Assembly: GCA_050251735.1 (NCBI GenBank)
Contig: JBFWMF010000013.1
Location: forward strand, 1-64,000
Reading direction: 5' to 3'
Length of the DNA stretch: 64,000 bases
Source of the DNA: Desulfitobacterium sp050251735
Lineage (GTDB): Bacteria; Bacillota; Desulfitobacteriia; Desulfitobacteriales; Desulfitobacteriaceae
Below the pieces are notes generated by a model. That model saw only the letters and a list, made by a program, of their open reading frames with translations. It did not search any database and was not told the origin of the DNA. Positions 62,964 to 64,000 of the stretch are shown here, piece by piece. The position numbers and the translations under genes are program-made. The stretch's first letter is position 1; every line of letters begins with the position of its first letter.

Positions 62964-63731
62964 ATGTCCATACGACATCCTATTATCGCAGGGAACTGGA
63001 AGATGAACAAAACCATCCGGGAAGCTCAGGACTATGCGGGAAGGCTGCTCGGTCTTCTGGGAGAAATCACCGAAATTGATGTTGTGGTGTGTGCTCCCTT
63101 TACAGCCCTTAGCACCATCAAGGATGAATTGGAGGAAAGTGTTATCCATATTGGGGCTCAGGATCTGTCCTATGCCAGCAATGGTGCCTATACGGGTGAG
63201 ATTTCCGCTACCATGCTGGTGGATACAGCCTGTACTTATGTGATTATTGGACATTCGGAACGCCGGGAAATCCTTCGAGAAACCGATGAAGAGATTGCTA
63301 AGAAGGTGAAAGCGGCTCTCAAGGCAGGGCTTACCCCGATTCTCTGTGTAGGGGAAAACTTGGCACAACGCGAAGAAAGTAAAGCTTTTGCCATCGTTCG
63401 CAGCCAAGTGGAAAAGGATCTTCCCGATCTATCTCCCGCTGATTTGAAACGAGTGGTCATAGCCTATGAACCCATTTGGGCGATCGGGACCGGTAAATCG
63501 GCCACTAGCGCTGATGCCCAAGAAATGTGCGCCATGATTCGTTCTACTTTAGCAGGAATTGCCGGGGCGGTTGCCGATGAAGTGAATATTCTCTATGGTG
63601 GAAGCGTCAATGCTGATACGATTGCCGAGCTTATGGCGCAACCGGATGTGGATGGAGCTCTTGTAGGTGGTGCCAGTCTCGATCCGGAAGGATTTGCCCA
63701 GCTCGTTCTCAAAGCGGTGACCGCCCTATGA
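62964..63731 (+). CDS. tpiA: Triosephosphate isomerase
   Basis: TpiA interconverts dihydroxyacetone phosphate and glyceraldehyde 3-phosphate. The 255-residue barrel has GNWKMNKT at residue 10 with the active-site Lys, IGHSERRE near 97 with the catalytic His, and AYEPIWAIGTGK near 168 with the catalytic Glu and flexible loop; YGGSVN lies near 212. ATG at 62964 has AAGGGAG upstream; an in-frame ATG at 62946 precedes that site. gpmI starts inside its stop codon. Confidence 0.98.
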   Translation: MSIRHPIIAGNWKMNKTIREAQDYAGRLLGLLGEITEIDVVVCAPFTALSTIKDELEESVIHIGAQDLSYASNGAYTGEISATMLVDTACTYVIIGHSERREILRETDEEIAKKVKAALKAGLTPILCVGENLAQREESKAFAIVRSQVEKDLPDLSPADLKRVVIAYEPIWAIGTGKSATSADAQEMCAMIRSTLAGIAGAVADEVNILYGGSVNADTIAELMAQPDVDGALVGGASLDPEGFAQLVLKAVTAL

Positions 63732-64000
63732 AGCCACTTGTCTTAATGATTCTTGATGGCTGGGGTTATAGTCCACAAACAGAAGGCAATGCCATTGCAC
63801 AGGCCCAGAAACCCCATTTTGATCGTCTTTTTAAAGAATATCCTCATACCTTCATCACAGCTTCCGGGGAAGAAGTTGGGTTGCCGATCGGGCAGATGGG
63901 GAACTCGGAAGTAGGACATTTAAATATTGGAGCCGGACGGGTGGTTTTCCAAGAATTCACGCGGATTTCTAAGGCGATACGGACTGGAGAATTTCCTCAA
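63728..64000 (+). CDS. gpmI: 2,3-bisphosphoglycerate-independent phosphoglycerate mutase (5' end only)
   Basis: The window ends 91 codons into this gene. The visible part starts MKPLVLMILDGWGYSP, with the first metal-binding Asp, and contains the phosphoserine loop GQMGNSEVGHLNIGAGR with the catalytic Ser near residue 60. ATG overlaps the tpiA stop (ATGA), so translation is coupled. The rest runs off the right edge. Confidence 0.96.
   Translation, partial: MKPLVLMILDGWGYSPQTEGNAIAQAQKPHFDRLFKEYPHTFITASGEEVGLPIGQMGNSEVGHLNIGAGRVVFQEFTRISKAIRTGEFPQ

Overview
The window looks like a chromosomal segment of an anaerobic, spore-forming Gram-positive bacterium. Desulfitobacterium (Peptococcaceae/Desulfitobacteriaceae) is the best guess; this is inference, not a database result. 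Supports are strong AGGAGG-type ribosome sites, frequent TTG and GTG starts, sporulation and germination genes (spoIIID, a ger operon, a DUF3787 spore-surface protein, a spore-type LysM/GH18 hydrolase), a large pyruvate:ferredoxin oxidoreductase, and a molybdopterin-oxidoreductase remnant beside a Crp/Fnr regulator. Most of the DNA is ordinary core chromosome. I see no rRNA, tRNA, CRISPR array, prophage or intact insertion sequence.

Layout. 1-800: start of a membrane protein gene (minus), two doubtful small ORFs and a long perfect palindrome. 795-4595: spore-surface protein and PFOR, both minus. 4.6-8.3 kb: a decayed copy of the spoIIID 5' end, an AAA/DUF4143 ATPase, intact spoIIID, then mbl. 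8.4-13.6 kb: WecG/TagA glycosyltransferase, sigI-rsgI, a GT4 glycosyltransferase, fabZ and a small unknown. 13.6-20.1 kb: DUF2680 secreted protein, comFA-comFC, a zinc-ribbon protein, an amino-acid ABC importer and a cold-shock protein. 20.3-31.1 kb: hpf, secA, prfB with its programmed frameshift, split transketolase, ftsEX, an EnvC-like M23 hydrolase activator and a CtpA-type protease. 31.1-36.1 kb: REP-like palindrome, P-loop ATPase, ger operon in B-C-A order. 36.3-44.3 kb: lipoprotein, uvrB, uvrA (separated by two palindromic elements) and a HAD phosphatase. 44.4-46.9 kb: a compact sulfur operon (CsoR/CstR-type repressor, SQR-like flavoprotein, TusE/DsrC-like protein, DsrE-like protein). 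47-53.2 kb: truncated molybdopterin oxidoreductase, Crp/Fnr regulator, polysaccharide deacetylase, spore hydrolase, radical SAM protein. 53.3-64 kb: orphan binding protein, rapZ-yvcK-whiA-rpoN, phoU and a Na/Pi cotransporter, then pgk-tpiA-gpmI running off the edge.

How the genes work together. Envelope growth and division are represented by mbl, ftsEX, the EnvC-like protein and the CtpA-like protease; sporulation and germination by spoIIID, ger, the spore hydrolase and DUF3787. The sulfur operon has its own promoter with a GC-rich inverted repeat just downstream of the -10, and probably handles sulfide or persulfide under control of its first gene. The least ordinary parts are the duplicated spoIIID head flanking the ATPase, the sulfur operon with its His-less CsoR-family repressor and one-cysteine DsrC-like protein, the intergenic palindromes, and the candidate self-regulated sigI promoter.
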